Source of the DNA: a virus | Length of the DNA stretch: 64,000 bases | Strand: one strand, 5' to 3' | Virus record (IMG/VR): IMGVR_UViG_3300046747_000551 | Span: 1 to 64,000 of that record | Part shown: positions 30,782 through 39,329 of the stretch, piece after piece | Layout of the letters: every line of letters begins with the position of its first letter | How positions within the stretch are numbered: the first letter of the stretch is position 1 | Position numbers and translations under genes: made by a program | The notes under the pieces: generated by a model | Databases searched by the model: none | What the model was told of the DNA's origin: nothing | Seen by the model: the letters and a program-made list of their open reading frames with translations, nothing else

Positions 30782-30967
30782 ATGCCAGTAAAAACCAAAA
30801 AGACCAAGTGCGGCTACAGCAACAGCACGCCCGGCGGAAGCAAAGGGAAGTGCATGACCAAGAAAAACGCTGCGGCCCAGAAGCGACTGCTGAATGCCGT
30901 GGACCACGGCTATGTGCCGACCGGCAACAAGCACGAGGCCATGAAAAAGCGCGTCATGGGGGAGTGA
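30782..30967 (+). CDS. Small basic protein
   Basis: 61 residues, Lys-rich (VKTKKTKCGYSNSTPGGSKG), with a C-terminal helix KHEAMKKRVMGE. Unknown. Confidence 0.55.
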   Translation: MPVKTKKTKCGYSNSTPGGSKGKCMTKKNAAAQKRLLNAVDHGYVPTGNKHEAMKKRVMGE

Positions 30968-30971
30968 CCCC

Positions 30972-31000
30972 TTGACAATTCCAGAAAACCCTACACTGGG
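30972..31000 (+). promoter_or_regulatory. Replication-arm promoter, ACTGGG class
   Basis: TTGACA (30972-30977), 17-bp spacer, ACTGGG (30995-31000), ATAGATGTA, ATG at 31010. Confidence 0.65.
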
Positions 31001-31009
31001 ATAGATGTA

Positions 31010-32203
31010 ATGAGCAACGCAGCAACCCGAGTCCATCACCCCTACTCTCCGAGCACGCTACAGGCTCGGGAGGCCTGCCCGTGTTGGACCCCGTCTGGGG
31101 GCACCAACGAGGCGGCGGAGGCGGGCACGCTGCAACACGACGCGGCGGAAAAAGGTCTGGACGACCCGCGGTTGTCTGATGCCCAGGCAGCCGCGGTCGC
31201 CCAGTGCAAGGCCTTCTGTGACGACCTCGCCAGCAAGTTCCCGGGCGCCACGGTTCTCAACGAGCAATACCTCCCGGTGGACGATGAAGTAATCGCGGTG
31301 CAGGACCCGCCGCCGCTTCGCTCCCGCAGCATTTTCGTGGGGACCACCGCTGGCTTCATGGACTGGGGTCTGGTCACCGCGGACGGCCTGCACGGCGAGC
31401 TGGTGGACTACAAGTTCGGCCAGCACGCGGTCGAAGACACCGACAACAATCTCCAGGGCATTTCCTACGCGCTCGGGCTGTTCAAGAAATACCCGACGCT
31501 GCGCGACGTGACGGTGACCTTCCTACTCCCGTATCGCGACGAGGTGGACCAACACACCTTCGATATGAGCAACGCGGCCGCACTCCTCTTGCGCATCAAA
31601 ACCGTTGTGCATAGGGCGATAGAAGCCAAGCGTGCGGGAGACTTTTTGACGGCACGCCCGAGCGTCTCCGCGTGTTCGTTCTGCGGTGAGCTGGGCCGCT
31701 GCCCGAAAGTCGCGGAGCTGGCGCTGCACGTCGGCCGCAAGTATCGGCCCATCGACGTGCCGAAAAGTTTGACGCCCTCGATGATGCTCGACCCGAAAGA
31801 TGTGGGCCTCGGGCTGCAACTGGCGCAGGTGCTGAAGGCCTGGGCCGAGGCATACCGCGCGCAGGCGACCCAGAAGACCATCCTGGACGACCACTTTGTT
31901 CCGGACGGCTACAAGCTGGTGTCGTCCGTCAAGCGACACGTCCTGCCCGGCAAGGCCCGGGAGCTGGCGAACATCGCCAAAGAATTTTTGCCTGAGGAGC
32001 AGCACGACATGGTCGAGGCCCTTTTCGACATCTCGCTCGGCCCCCTGGAAAAACTAATCTCCGCCGCCGCACCGCGCGGCAGCAAAGAAGAGGCGGTCGA
32101 AACCTTCGGGGAGTGTATCCTCGAAGCCGGCGCAGTGGAGGAAGGCGAACCCTATGCCTACCTGCGCATGGACACGACCGGAAAACCGAAAACCAAGACC
32201 TAA
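31010..32203 (+). CDS. PD-(D/E)XK nuclease, DUF2800/Cas4-like
   Basis: 397 residues. GELVDYKFGQ near residue 126 holds the D-x-K core, followed by LQGISYALGLFK as the conserved Q-x3-Y helix. SACSFCGELGRC near 221 supplies cysteines for a metal cluster as in Cas4 or AddB. Phage proteins of this type act as recombination or replication exonucleases. It heads the operon with a probable ssDNA-binding partner. Confidence 0.8.
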   Translation: MSNAATRVHHPYSPSTLQAREACPCWTPSGGTNEAAEAGTLQHDAAEKGLDDPRLSDAQAAAVAQCKAFCDDLASKFPGATVLNEQYLPVDDEVIAVQDPPPLRSRSIFVGTTAGFMDWGLVTADGLHGELVDYKFGQHAVEDTDNNLQGISYALGLFKKYPTLRDVTVTFLLPYRDEVDQHTFDMSNAAALLLRIKTVVHRAIEAKRAGDFLTARPSVSACSFCGELGRCPKVAELALHVGRKYRPIDVPKSLTPSMMLDPKDVGLGLQLAQVLKAWAEAYRAQATQKTILDDHFVPDGYKLVSSVKRHVLPGKARELANIAKEFLPEEQHDMVEALFDISLGPLEKLISAAAPRGSKEEAVETFGECILEAGAVEEGEPYAYLRMDTTGKPKTKT

Positions 32204-32208
32204 AAACC

Positions 32209-33015
32209 ATGAACATGAGTTTTGTCAAAGAAGGCGTGGAAGATACCACGACGCCGGTTCCGCCGGCACCCGAGACGCCGGCCGCGTCAACCGAAGTCGC
32301 CACCCGCGAAGCCACCCCCGGCTTTTTCGACGAGGACAACATTCGCTACGAAGACATCGTCTTCCCGCGAATCAACATCGTCCAGTTCGTCGGCAAGCTG
32401 GCCACCGAGCAGGGCTTCGACCCCGGGTCCATCCTGTTGGCGTCGCAAAACGTCATCCACACGCCCGAGAGCAAGACGGACAAGGGCACGCCCCCGCTCA
32501 ACCTCACGGTCATCGGCTTTCGTCCGCTGCAATACGCGGAGAAGCTGCCCGGCGGCAAGCAGGGCCTGCTTGTCAACAGCGAGTCCGAAGTGGTCAAGCA
32601 CAACGGCACGCTGAGCTGGAAGGAATGGGACGCCTCGAAGAACAGCGGGAGCCCGCTGCGCTACTTCCAGACCTTGGCTACTGCCCTGCTCCTCGTGGAG
32701 AAGCCGGACTTCTACGCGGACCCAGACCAGCTGGACTTCCCGTATGTGTTCGAGGTCGAGGGGCAGCCTTCGCGCTACTTCACGCTCGCGCTCTGGGGCA
32801 TGAAGGGCTCGGCCTACACCAAGGGTGCCAAGGCCATCCGCACGCAGAAGAAAATCGGTTCCCTTCGGAAGGGATACCTCACGCACTCCTGGACGCTGAC
32901 CACGACCAAGCAGTCCAAGGACGACAACTACTACTTCGAACCGAAGCTCCGCGCCTCGACGAAGAATGGTGACCTCTTCCAAGAGTTCATCAAAGCAATC
33001 ATCGGCGCGCAGTAA
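32209..33015 (+). CDS. Possible ssDNA-binding protein
   Basis: 268 residues. Residues 1-45 are disordered and Pro/Thr-rich. The remainder is strand-rich with charged and aromatic residues (FPRINIVQFVGKL, SPLRYFQTLATALLLVE, GAKAIRTQKKIGSLRKGYL). It lies 5 nt after the nuclease and ends at a strong terminator. In phages this position often holds the single-strand-binding or annealing partner. Function is inferred from context only. Confidence 0.5.
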   Translation: MNMSFVKEGVEDTTTPVPPAPETPAASTEVATREATPGFFDEDNIRYEDIVFPRINIVQFVGKLATEQGFDPGSILLASQNVIHTPESKTDKGTPPLNLTVIGFRPLQYAEKLPGGKQGLLVNSESEVVKHNGTLSWKEWDASKNSGSPLRYFQTLATALLLVEKPDFYADPDQLDFPYVFEVEGQPSRYFTLALWGMKGSAYTKGAKAIRTQKKIGSLRKGYLTHSWTLTTTKQSKDDNYYFEPKLRASTKNGDLFQEFIKAIIGAQ

Positions 33016-33032
33016 AGCGCCGCTCGCCACGG

Positions 33033-33073
33033 GCGGGCCGGGGGTTCACGTTCTTCCCCTCGGCCCGCTTTTT
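33033..33073 (+). terminator. Rho-independent terminator
   Basis: Arm GCGGGCCGGGGG (33033-33044) pairs with CCCC-T-CGGCCCGC (33056-33068, one bulge) over an 11-nt loop, followed by TTTTT. It ends the nuclease operon 17 nt after its last stop. Confidence 0.8.
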
Positions 33074-33084
33074 CGTGTCCGGAT

Positions 33085-33113
33085 TTGACAGGAGGACGGC
33101 GGCGTGCTAGACT
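33085..33113 (+). promoter_or_regulatory. Promoter, TAGACT class
   Basis: TTGACA (33085-33090), 17-bp spacer, TAGACT (33108-33113), 6 nt, GTG at 33120. It directly follows the terminator. Confidence 0.65.
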
Positions 33114-33119
33114 GCGGGC

Positions 33120-33245
33120 GTGAAGAAAGCCCGCAAACCAAAGATTCGACGAACCTGGGGCACGATGTCCCCGGTCACCAAAGTGAAACCCTCGGCACGG
33201 CGCTACAGCCGCGCTGAAAACAAAAGGAACGAACGTGGCGAATAA
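33120..33245 (+). CDS. Tiny basic protein
   Basis: 41 residues, very basic (VKKARKPKIRRTWGT, RRYSRAENKRNER), from a GTG 6 nt after the -10. Overlaps the next gene by 11 nt. May bind nucleic acid or ribosomes. Confidence 0.5.
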   Translation: MKKARKPKIRRTWGTMSPVTKVKPSARRYSRAENKRNERGE

Positions 33246-33417
33246 GAACACCCTCCGCAAGAACGCGGCCCGCCTGAAGGCCTACGCCCGCTACAAGCGC
33301 GGTCGCGACACTTTTCCCGCCGGCATGGCGCCGTTTGGGGAAGAGGCCTGTCGGCCCAAAGACAACAAACCCAAGGTCGCCGCAAGTGGTGGCCGCAAAA
33401 CCCCTGGACTCCGATGA
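33235..33417 (+). CDS. Small basic protein
   Basis: 60 residues from a GTG, basic (NKNTLRKNAARLKAYARYKR), ending RKTPGLR. Overlaps the next gene by 4 nt. Unknown. Confidence 0.55.
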   Translation: MANKNTLRKNAARLKAYARYKRGRDTFPAGMAPFGEEACRPKDNKPKVAASGGRKTPGLR

Positions 33418-33857
33418 ACATTTTTCAAAAATTCAAGCGCTGGCTGATGGACACCTCGCCCGAGCCGGACCCCATTGAATACGCGCAATGGGAAACTGAA
33501 GGCGGCACAACGCCTGAACAGAACGAGGCGCACTTCGCCGCGACCGGCCCCAAACCGACCGGTCCCGGTCCGCGCCCTTATGGTTGGTCAACCGGTCCGC
33601 ACTACGCGGGAGGCTACCGCACCGCGCCTGTGGTTGCCGTGGACGACACCAGCGACTGCCTCACGGTCGCCGCGTCTGCCGCGGTCGCTGCGATGCTGGC
33701 CGAATCTACCCCGCCAGCCTGCCCCTACTGCGAGACCGCCATCCCGCCGGCAGCCATGCCGTCCACCGACGTGCCGCTCGAATCGCCCTCGCCGTCATCG
33801 GACACCCCGGACTGCGGCGGGTCTTCCTGCGACTGCTCCTGCGGAGGTGACCAATGA
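33414..33857 (+). CDS. Low-complexity protein with cysteine-rich tail
   Basis: 147 residues. Disordered Pro/Gly centre, ACPYCETA near 102 and a C-terminal SSCDCSCGGDQ. Ser/Pro-rich linker between. Possibly zinc-binding; not recognised. Confidence 0.55.
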   Translation: MNIFQKFKRWLMDTSPEPDPIEYAQWETEGGTTPEQNEAHFAATGPKPTGPGPRPYGWSTGPHYAGGYRTAPVVAVDDTSDCLTVAASAAVAAMLAESTPPACPYCETAIPPAAMPSTDVPLESPSPSSDTPDCGGSSCDCSCGGDQ

Positions 33858-33979
33858 ACGTCGCGCGCGTTGCAGTGGGCGTGCTTATCGGCCTGGGCCT
33901 CGTGCTCTGGGCAGTCAATCAGGTCGCCCTGGCGGCGGCTTGTTTCATCTTCGTCATCCTCCTGTGGAGGCCGTCGTGA
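33854..33979 (+). CDS. Small two-helix membrane peptide
   Basis: 41 residues with two hydrophobic stretches (VAVGVLIGLGLVLWAV and AAACFIFVILLW). ATGA overlap upstream, GTGA overlap downstream. Confidence 0.5.
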   Translation: MNVARVAVGVLIGLGLVLWAVNQVALAAACFIFVILLWRPS

Positions 33980-34326
33980 GCGACGCCTTCACAGTGAAGT
34001 CCAACGTCCGGGACTACGCGCTGGTGTGCTCCAAAGCCAATCGCGCCGGCAAATTCAAGCGCGTTAGCGAGGACTTCCTGACGGACATCGAAACGGCCGT
34101 GGACTGTTTGATACGGCAAATCGAAACGAAGGTCGGCGAGCCGCTGCACCCGCTGCCGAAGGACCCGCAGAAGACGGCCATTTTCGGGGGCACCGAACCG
34201 GTCGAGCGCCTGCGGCTGGTGACGGGCTTCGCGAGCGAACGGGCGCACGCGCGCCTGGAAGCGGCCATCCGAAAAATCATCGCAAACAAAGTGCAAGGCA
34301 CGCCAACGTGCGGCCAGACACTTTGA
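33976..34326 (+). CDS. Histone-fold-like small protein (tentative)
   Basis: 116 residues from a GTG. The first 50 (FTVKSNVRDYALVC, RVSEDFLTDIETAVDCLIRQ) follow the VKSxVRxY ... VSxDFLxxLE pattern of bacterial histone-fold proteins. The C-terminal helix (RLEAAIRKIIANKVQG) is basic. It lies between membrane peptides and DNA polymerase. If right, it would bind phage DNA; confidence is low. Confidence 0.45.
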   Translation: MSDAFTVKSNVRDYALVCSKANRAGKFKRVSEDFLTDIETAVDCLIRQIETKVGEPLHPLPKDPQKTAIFGGTEPVERLRLVTGFASERAHARLEAAIRKIIANKVQGTPTCGQTL

Positions 34327-34331
34327 GGGGG

Positions 34332-34360
34332 TTGACATTTTCGGGAAACTCCACACTGGG
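34332..34360 (+). promoter_or_regulatory. DNA polymerase promoter, ACTGGG class
   Basis: TTGACA (34332-34337), 17-bp spacer, ACTGGG (34355-34360), ATAAGTG, ATG at 34368. Confidence 0.65.
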
Positions 34361-34367
34361 ATAAGTG

Positions 34368-35435
34368 ATGATAACGCACCTCGGCTTCGACTACGAGACC
34401 TATTACGACACGAAGCTGAAGTATGACATACAGCACCTGGGGGCCGAGCGCTACGTCCGAGACGAGCGTTTCGACCCCTACTTGTTGTCGGTGAGTGACG
34501 GCGCGAATTCCTGGGCCGGCCCACCAAAAAATTTCAACTGGGACATGCTGGACGGGATGACCGTCGTGGCGCACAACGCCGCGTTCGACCAGACCGTTTA
34601 CAACGAGATGGTCCGGCGTGGCATGGCGCCGCTGAAGCGCATCAAGGCGTGGCACTGCACGGCGAACCTCTCGTCCTACCTCTGCAATCGGCGCGCGCTG
34701 GATGACGCGTGTGCGTTCCTGCTCGACATCACGGTGGACAAGTCCACCCGCAGCGAGGCCAACGGCAAAACGTCCGAGGAGCTGAAGGCCGACAAGCTGG
34801 GCTGGGACCGCATGCTCGACTACGGGCGCGGCGATGCTTTTCGGTGCTGGACGCTCTGGGACAAGTTCGGCGCGGAGTGGCCGGAGTCGGAGCGCGAGCT
34901 GTCCCGTATCACCATCGACCAGTGCCTGCGCGGCGTGCAAATCGATGTCGAGCTGCTGAACGAATACATCCGCGTGGCCGAGACGCTGGTCATCACTTGC
35001 CAATACGCGCTGCCCTGGACGTCCCGCGGCGCGCCGCCCACGTCGCCCAAGGCCATGGCCGAGGAATGCCGCAAGTGCAACATCCCCTGCCCGCCGGTGA
35101 AGTCCCGGGACGGCGTGGACGCGTTCGATGCCTGGGAGGCGCAGTATTCTCCCGCGCACCCGTGGATAAAAGCTGTGGGCGACTGGCGGCAGGTCAATAA
35201 GCTGCTGGCCACGCTGAAGACCTTCAAAATCCGCGTGCGTGAGGACGGCACGATGCCCTTCGGCCTGAAGTATTTTGGCGCGCATACTGGCCGCTGGTCC
35301 GGCGACGCCGGCCTGAATTTTCAAAACTTCCGCAAGGTGCCCCTGTTCGTCACCGCCGCCGGCGCGCTTACCGAGGACAAAAAAGCTGCGGCCACTGTCC
35401 TCGACATCCGCAAGTTAATCATCGCCCGCCCATGA
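34368..35435 (+). CDS. DNA polymerase family A, N-terminal part (3'-5' exonuclease and start of polymerase domain)
   Basis: 355 residues. GFDYETYY (exo I, near residue 9), VVAHNAAFDQTVYN (exo II, near 63) and DYGRGDAFR (exo III, near 149) give a complete DEDDy proofreading domain. The C-terminus reaches THxGRWS-type FGAHTGRWSGDAGLNFQN, which normally lies just before polymerase motif A. The frame then stops and the next gene continues the polymerase, overlapping by ATGA. Both products are needed for one enzyme. Confidence 0.85.
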   Translation: MITHLGFDYETYYDTKLKYDIQHLGAERYVRDERFDPYLLSVSDGANSWAGPPKNFNWDMLDGMTVVAHNAAFDQTVYNEMVRRGMAPLKRIKAWHCTANLSSYLCNRRALDDACAFLLDITVDKSTRSEANGKTSEELKADKLGWDRMLDYGRGDAFRCWTLWDKFGAEWPESERELSRITIDQCLRGVQIDVELLNEYIRVAETLVITCQYALPWTSRGAPPTSPKAMAEECRKCNIPCPPVKSRDGVDAFDAWEAQYSPAHPWIKAVGDWRQVNKLLATLKTFKIRVREDGTMPFGLKYFGAHTGRWSGDAGLNFQNFRKVPLFVTAAGALTEDKKAAATVLDIRKLIIARP

Positions 35436-36331
35436 AACTAATCGTCTCCGACCTCGCGCAAATCGAGCCGCGCGTGCTGGCGTGGCTGGTCAACGACAAG
35501 GTGGCCCTGGACGCGATGGCAGCCGGCGACTCGCCGTATGTCGCGCACGCCAAGGCATCCATGGAGTGGACCCCGTCACACACGGACTGGGTCCTGGGCG
35601 ACCTGAAAAAAGAGTCCGCCAACATTTATTCGCTGGCCAAAGTCCGTGTCCTCGGGCTGGGCTACGGCGCCGGCTGGCTGAAGTTCATCACGATGGCCAA
35701 AACGATGGCTGGCCTGGACATCACCAAGGGCGACCCGGAGACCGAGCAAAAGCTGACCCGCGACGGGGAACTATGTTGGAACGCCGACGGCACGCCGAAG
35801 ATGGTGTCCGGCTACGGCAAGAATTCCCGGCGCATCGTGAAAGACTTTCGCGACTCGAACCCTGGCATCGTGAACCTCTGGCGGCAGCTTGACGAGGGCT
35901 TCCGGAACGCCTGCGGCGGCGACTTCCGCATGCAGCTGCCCTCCGGCCGCTTCATGGTTTATCGGGACGTGCGGTCCGAATGGCGGCTGGTGCCCGAGAC
36001 GGACGAGAGCGGCGAGGCCACGGGCGGCATGAAGCGCAAGCTGGTCTATACCGCCGACGTGGGCGGTGTGCGCAGCGTTTTCTACGGCGGGCTGCTGTGC
36101 GAAAACTTGGTGCAGGCCACCGCGCGCGACGTGTTCGGGTTCCACATGCTTTTGCTCGACAAGACGCCGGGCATTCGTATCCTGTTCACCTGCCACGACG
36201 AGGCAGTTTGTGAATGCGAGGACCACATCACCGCCGAGCAGGTGCAAGACACAATGTCGGTATGCCCGCCCTGGCTGCGCGGCTGCCCTCTCGCCGCCGA
36301 AGCCAAGGAAGTCCCCTGCTACTGCAAATGA
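35432..36331 (+). CDS. DNA polymerase family A, C-terminal part (palm and fingers)
   Basis: 299 residues beginning right at motif A, KLIVSDLAQIEPRVLAW. It continues with motif B (KVRVLGLGYGAGW, near residue 70) and motif C (CHDEAVCE, near 255), which supply the catalytic aspartates and the fingers. Relative to the first part it lies one frame back, so a -1 frameshift at the ATGA overlap would give a contiguous enzyme. Otherwise the two are co-translated subunits. Confidence 0.85.
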   Translation: MKLIVSDLAQIEPRVLAWLVNDKVALDAMAAGDSPYVAHAKASMEWTPSHTDWVLGDLKKESANIYSLAKVRVLGLGYGAGWLKFITMAKTMAGLDITKGDPETEQKLTRDGELCWNADGTPKMVSGYGKNSRRIVKDFRDSNPGIVNLWRQLDEGFRNACGGDFRMQLPSGRFMVYRDVRSEWRLVPETDESGEATGGMKRKLVYTADVGGVRSVFYGGLLCENLVQATARDVFGFHMLLLDKTPGIRILFTCHDEAVCECEDHITAEQVQDTMSVCPPWLRGCPLAAEAKEVPCYCK

Positions 36332-38553
36332 AACTTTTCTGCCTGCGCAACCTCAGCTCGCACGAGGTCACCACCTGTGTCCCGTGGGAATTCGGTCCGG
36401 AAAATCTGGGAGCGGTTCCCCCGGAGGCCTTCTCGGATAAGACGGTCCGAGACACCTGGGCCAATCGCCCCGGCACGGTGCATCAAATGTATTCGTGCTA
36501 CCAGGGGTCCAACCCGAACCTGCGCATCAGCAAAGAGAATCCGCCACACGACGCACGCGCCGCGGCCATCGACGTGGACGTGAAGCTGACGCGGCCCGAG
36601 CTGGACGGCGCGCTGGAGCGAATGGGCGACCGCAAGCCGAACTATATCGAGACCACTTTTTCCGGCCACTTCCGGCTCGTCTGGCTGTTCGCGGTGCCCA
36701 TCGGTTTTCTCGGCGACATGACTTTCGCAAAGTTCGTCCTTGAGCATCTGCATGAGCTGCTGCCGTATCGCCAGTGTCCGGGAATTGATGAGGGCGCCGT
36801 CTCGCGTGGCACGCAATACTACACTAACGGTTGTCGCTGGGAAAAAATTCACGACACCCCCATTCCGGCGGACCTGCTCATTGGCTGGCAAATGGCCATC
36901 TCCAAAAAATTCAACTGGGCGGATACCAAGGACGCGGTGAAAATCCCGCTCGACGTGGTCGAGGCGAAGCTGCGCGAAATGTTTCCTCGGTTCGTGACTG
37001 AGTGGAAATCGGAGTTCAAGAAGGATGCGCAGGGGCCGACCTTCTGGGAACCGGAATCGACGAGCCCGAATTCGGCAATCGTGAACGACCACGGTATCCG
37101 GTCCTTTGCGGACCACGCCTCACACAAGCCGTTTATGACCTGGGCCGACTTTTTCGGCGCGCAGTTCGTGGCCGAGTATCAGCTGAAGCTGCTGGGCAAC
37201 GCGGTCGAGGGCATCTACTACGACGGCCGGCAGTTCATCCGAAAACAGTCTGAGGGCAAGTGGCTGTTCGGCGGCGCGGACGACCTGTCGCGTCACCTGC
37301 GCTGCGAGCGCGGGCTCTCCGACCGCCGGCCCAAGGGCCGCAACGCTTCGCCCGTGGACGAGGCCATCTCCTTCATCCAAAACAAAGGCCACATCACGTC
37401 GGCCGGGAGTTTCTCCTTCTACCCCAAAGGCATCATGGAACGTTACGGCAAAACATTTCTCAACATCCACAACCGCGACGTGCTGACCCCGGCACCGGGC
37501 ACCCAGAAGTGGGGCGACAAGTTCCCCTTCATCGCCAAGTTTTACGACGGCTGGCTGACTTCCGAAGCCGCGCTCACGGCGTATCTGTCGCACCTGTCGT
37601 ATGCGTTTCGCTGCGCGTTCAATCGCGCCCCGCAGCCCGGGCAAGTGTCCGTCTTCGTCGGTCCGCCGAGCTGCGGAAAAACGCTCAACACGCGCTACAT
37701 CATCGGCGCGCTGTTCAATGGCTACGCGGAGTGCCAGGACTGGATGATGGGCCGCGACCAGTTCAACAGCGAGTTGTTCGAGGTCTTCAATTGGGCCATC
37801 GACGACAACACAATGGGGCTTGACGCGCGCTCGCATCGTATCTACACTGAGATGCTGAAAAGATGCTGTGCCAATCAAGCGTTCCGTTCCAACGAGAAGT
37901 TCCGCGCGGCCGGGCTGCTCGACTGGGCCGGCCGAATCTGGGTGTCGCTCAACAACGACGCGGCCAGCCTGCGGCACTTGCCGGAGCTGGGCATGTCGAA
38001 CATGGACAAGCTGAACCTTTACTGCTGCACGGTCCTCCGGACGGACGGGTTCGTTTTTCCTGCGCGCGAGGAAATCGCCCGCACGCTGGTCCAGGAACTG
38101 CCCTACTTCGGGAAGTTCCTGTTGGACTACGAAATCCCGGCGCACCGCATGGGCACGGAAAAGCGCTTCGGCCCCATTCATTACCACGACACGTCTTTGG
38201 TCATCGAGGCCAACCAATCGTCGCTGAGCGCCAGCATCGGCGAGCAGGTGGACGAGTGGATGCGCCAGTATTTTGTCGAGAAGCACCCTGAGCACGACTG
38301 CTGGGAAGGCACCGCCTACCAGCTCTACCAATCGATGGCCATCGACTGCCAGATGCGCGAGGCCATGGGCCGCACGACGGCGGACACGCTGAGCAAGACG
38401 CTCCCTGAGCTGGCGCAAAAAGGTTTCGACATCGAAATCCTGGGCGGCGAGTTCCGCCGCACGTTCCGAATTTGCCGGGGCAACCGTTACCCGAAGGGAC
38501 CGGTCGCCAAGACAATCAAGCAGACCCCCAACAACCCCTACGAAAAACAATGA
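36328..38553 (+). CDS. Primase-helicase (AEP-like primase plus SF3/D5-like helicase)
   Basis: 741 residues from the ATG at 36328, overlapping the polymerase stop. Residues 80-200 have AIDVDVKL (DxD), FSGHFRLVWLF and GAVSRGTQYYTNG, typical of archaeo-eukaryotic-type primase-polymerase domains. Residues 440-600 have GPPSCGKT (Walker A, near 450), FNWAIDDN (Walker B) and RIWVSLNND (sensor 1) of superfamily 3 helicases. It would prime and unwind at the phage fork beside its polymerase. Confidence 0.8.
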   Translation: MKLFCLRNLSSHEVTTCVPWEFGPENLGAVPPEAFSDKTVRDTWANRPGTVHQMYSCYQGSNPNLRISKENPPHDARAAAIDVDVKLTRPELDGALERMGDRKPNYIETTFSGHFRLVWLFAVPIGFLGDMTFAKFVLEHLHELLPYRQCPGIDEGAVSRGTQYYTNGCRWEKIHDTPIPADLLIGWQMAISKKFNWADTKDAVKIPLDVVEAKLREMFPRFVTEWKSEFKKDAQGPTFWEPESTSPNSAIVNDHGIRSFADHASHKPFMTWADFFGAQFVAEYQLKLLGNAVEGIYYDGRQFIRKQSEGKWLFGGADDLSRHLRCERGLSDRRPKGRNASPVDEAISFIQNKGHITSAGSFSFYPKGIMERYGKTFLNIHNRDVLTPAPGTQKWGDKFPFIAKFYDGWLTSEAALTAYLSHLSYAFRCAFNRAPQPGQVSVFVGPPSCGKTLNTRYIIGALFNGYAECQDWMMGRDQFNSELFEVFNWAIDDNTMGLDARSHRIYTEMLKRCCANQAFRSNEKFRAAGLLDWAGRIWVSLNNDAASLRHLPELGMSNMDKLNLYCCTVLRTDGFVFPAREEIARTLVQELPYFGKFLLDYEIPAHRMGTEKRFGPIHYHDTSLVIEANQSSLSASIGEQVDEWMRQYFVEKHPEHDCWEGTAYQLYQSMAIDCQMREAMGRTTADTLSKTLPELAQKGFDIEILGGEFRRTFRICRGNRYPKGPVAKTIKQTPNNPYEKQ

Positions 38554-39329
38554 AGAACCTAGTCGTGGGCTACGCGCACCATCAAGACACCAAACGCGGC
38601 GAGGAATACCTCTCCCGCTTCGGTAACTGGATGCCCTTGCACCCCCACTATTTCAATATGAGCGACAACCAAAGCTACTACGCCCCCGGGACGGACCTGA
38701 AGTTCACCCTCCTCTCTGCCGAAGAAGAGACACGCCTGTTCACCGTCGCCCGCGGCGGTCGATATACGGCGACCGAGGTGAACGCCGCGCGCGACTACAT
38801 CATCACCAACCATCTGCTTTTCGCGGCGACTTACGCGAGGCGAATCGTGAAGGGCAAGCTGCCCGACAACGAGGTCGTCAGCGCCGCGAATTTCGGCCTG
38901 ATGAAGGCGTTCGAGGCGTTTGACCACAAGCGCGGGAAACGTTTCTCGTGCTACGCGAAGCCCTACATCCGGTCCGAAATCGCCACGCTCTGGCGCTCCA
39001 AGGACATCGTGGACTACCACGGCAATTTTCCGGACGTGACCGAGGACAACGTCGCGATGCTCGACCCCGACTGCGGCGTCGTCATGCCGGACAACGAGGG
39101 CGACAGCCGCGAGCTGGTGTTGAAGTGCCTGGAGGAATCCAAGTCCGTGCTCAACGCCAAGGAAGCGAAAATCCTGCGCATGCACTACGAGCAGGGACTG
39201 AACATGCGGGAAATCGCGGACACGTTCGACATCACGCGCGAGCGCATTCGACAAATCCACGACGTGGCCATCGCCAAGCTGGCCCGGGCCTTCAAGCGTG
39301 CCGGCGTGAACGCACAGGGGGAAGTATGA
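38550..39329 (+). CDS. Phage RNA polymerase sigma factor, sigma-70 family
   Basis: 259 residues. Region 2 is clear (NHLLFAATYARRIVKGKL, LMKAFEAFDHKRGKRFSCYA, KPYIRSEI, residues 92-150), as is region 4 with its helix-turn-helix (NAKEAKILRMHYEQGL, MREIADTFDITRERIRQIHD, residues 205-245). Region 1.1 is absent. It should redirect host RNA polymerase to phage promoters; the ACTKNN class is the natural candidate. An internal ATG (38658) could give a shorter form. Overlaps both neighbours by 4 nt. Confidence 0.9.
   Translation: MKNLVVGYAHHQDTKRGEEYLSRFGNWMPLHPHYFNMSDNQSYYAPGTDLKFTLLSAEEETRLFTVARGGRYTATEVNAARDYIITNHLLFAATYARRIVKGKLPDNEVVSAANFGLMKAFEAFDHKRGKRFSCYAKPYIRSEIATLWRSKDIVDYHGNFPDVTEDNVAMLDPDCGVVMPDNEGDSRELVLKCLEESKSVLNAKEAKILRMHYEQGLNMREIADTFDITRERIRQIHDVAIAKLARAFKRAGVNAQGEV

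Noticed and set aside
37120-38550. 476-codon open frame on the minus strand
   Set aside because: Antisense to the primase-helicase, which has clear Walker motifs; no motif in the minus frame.
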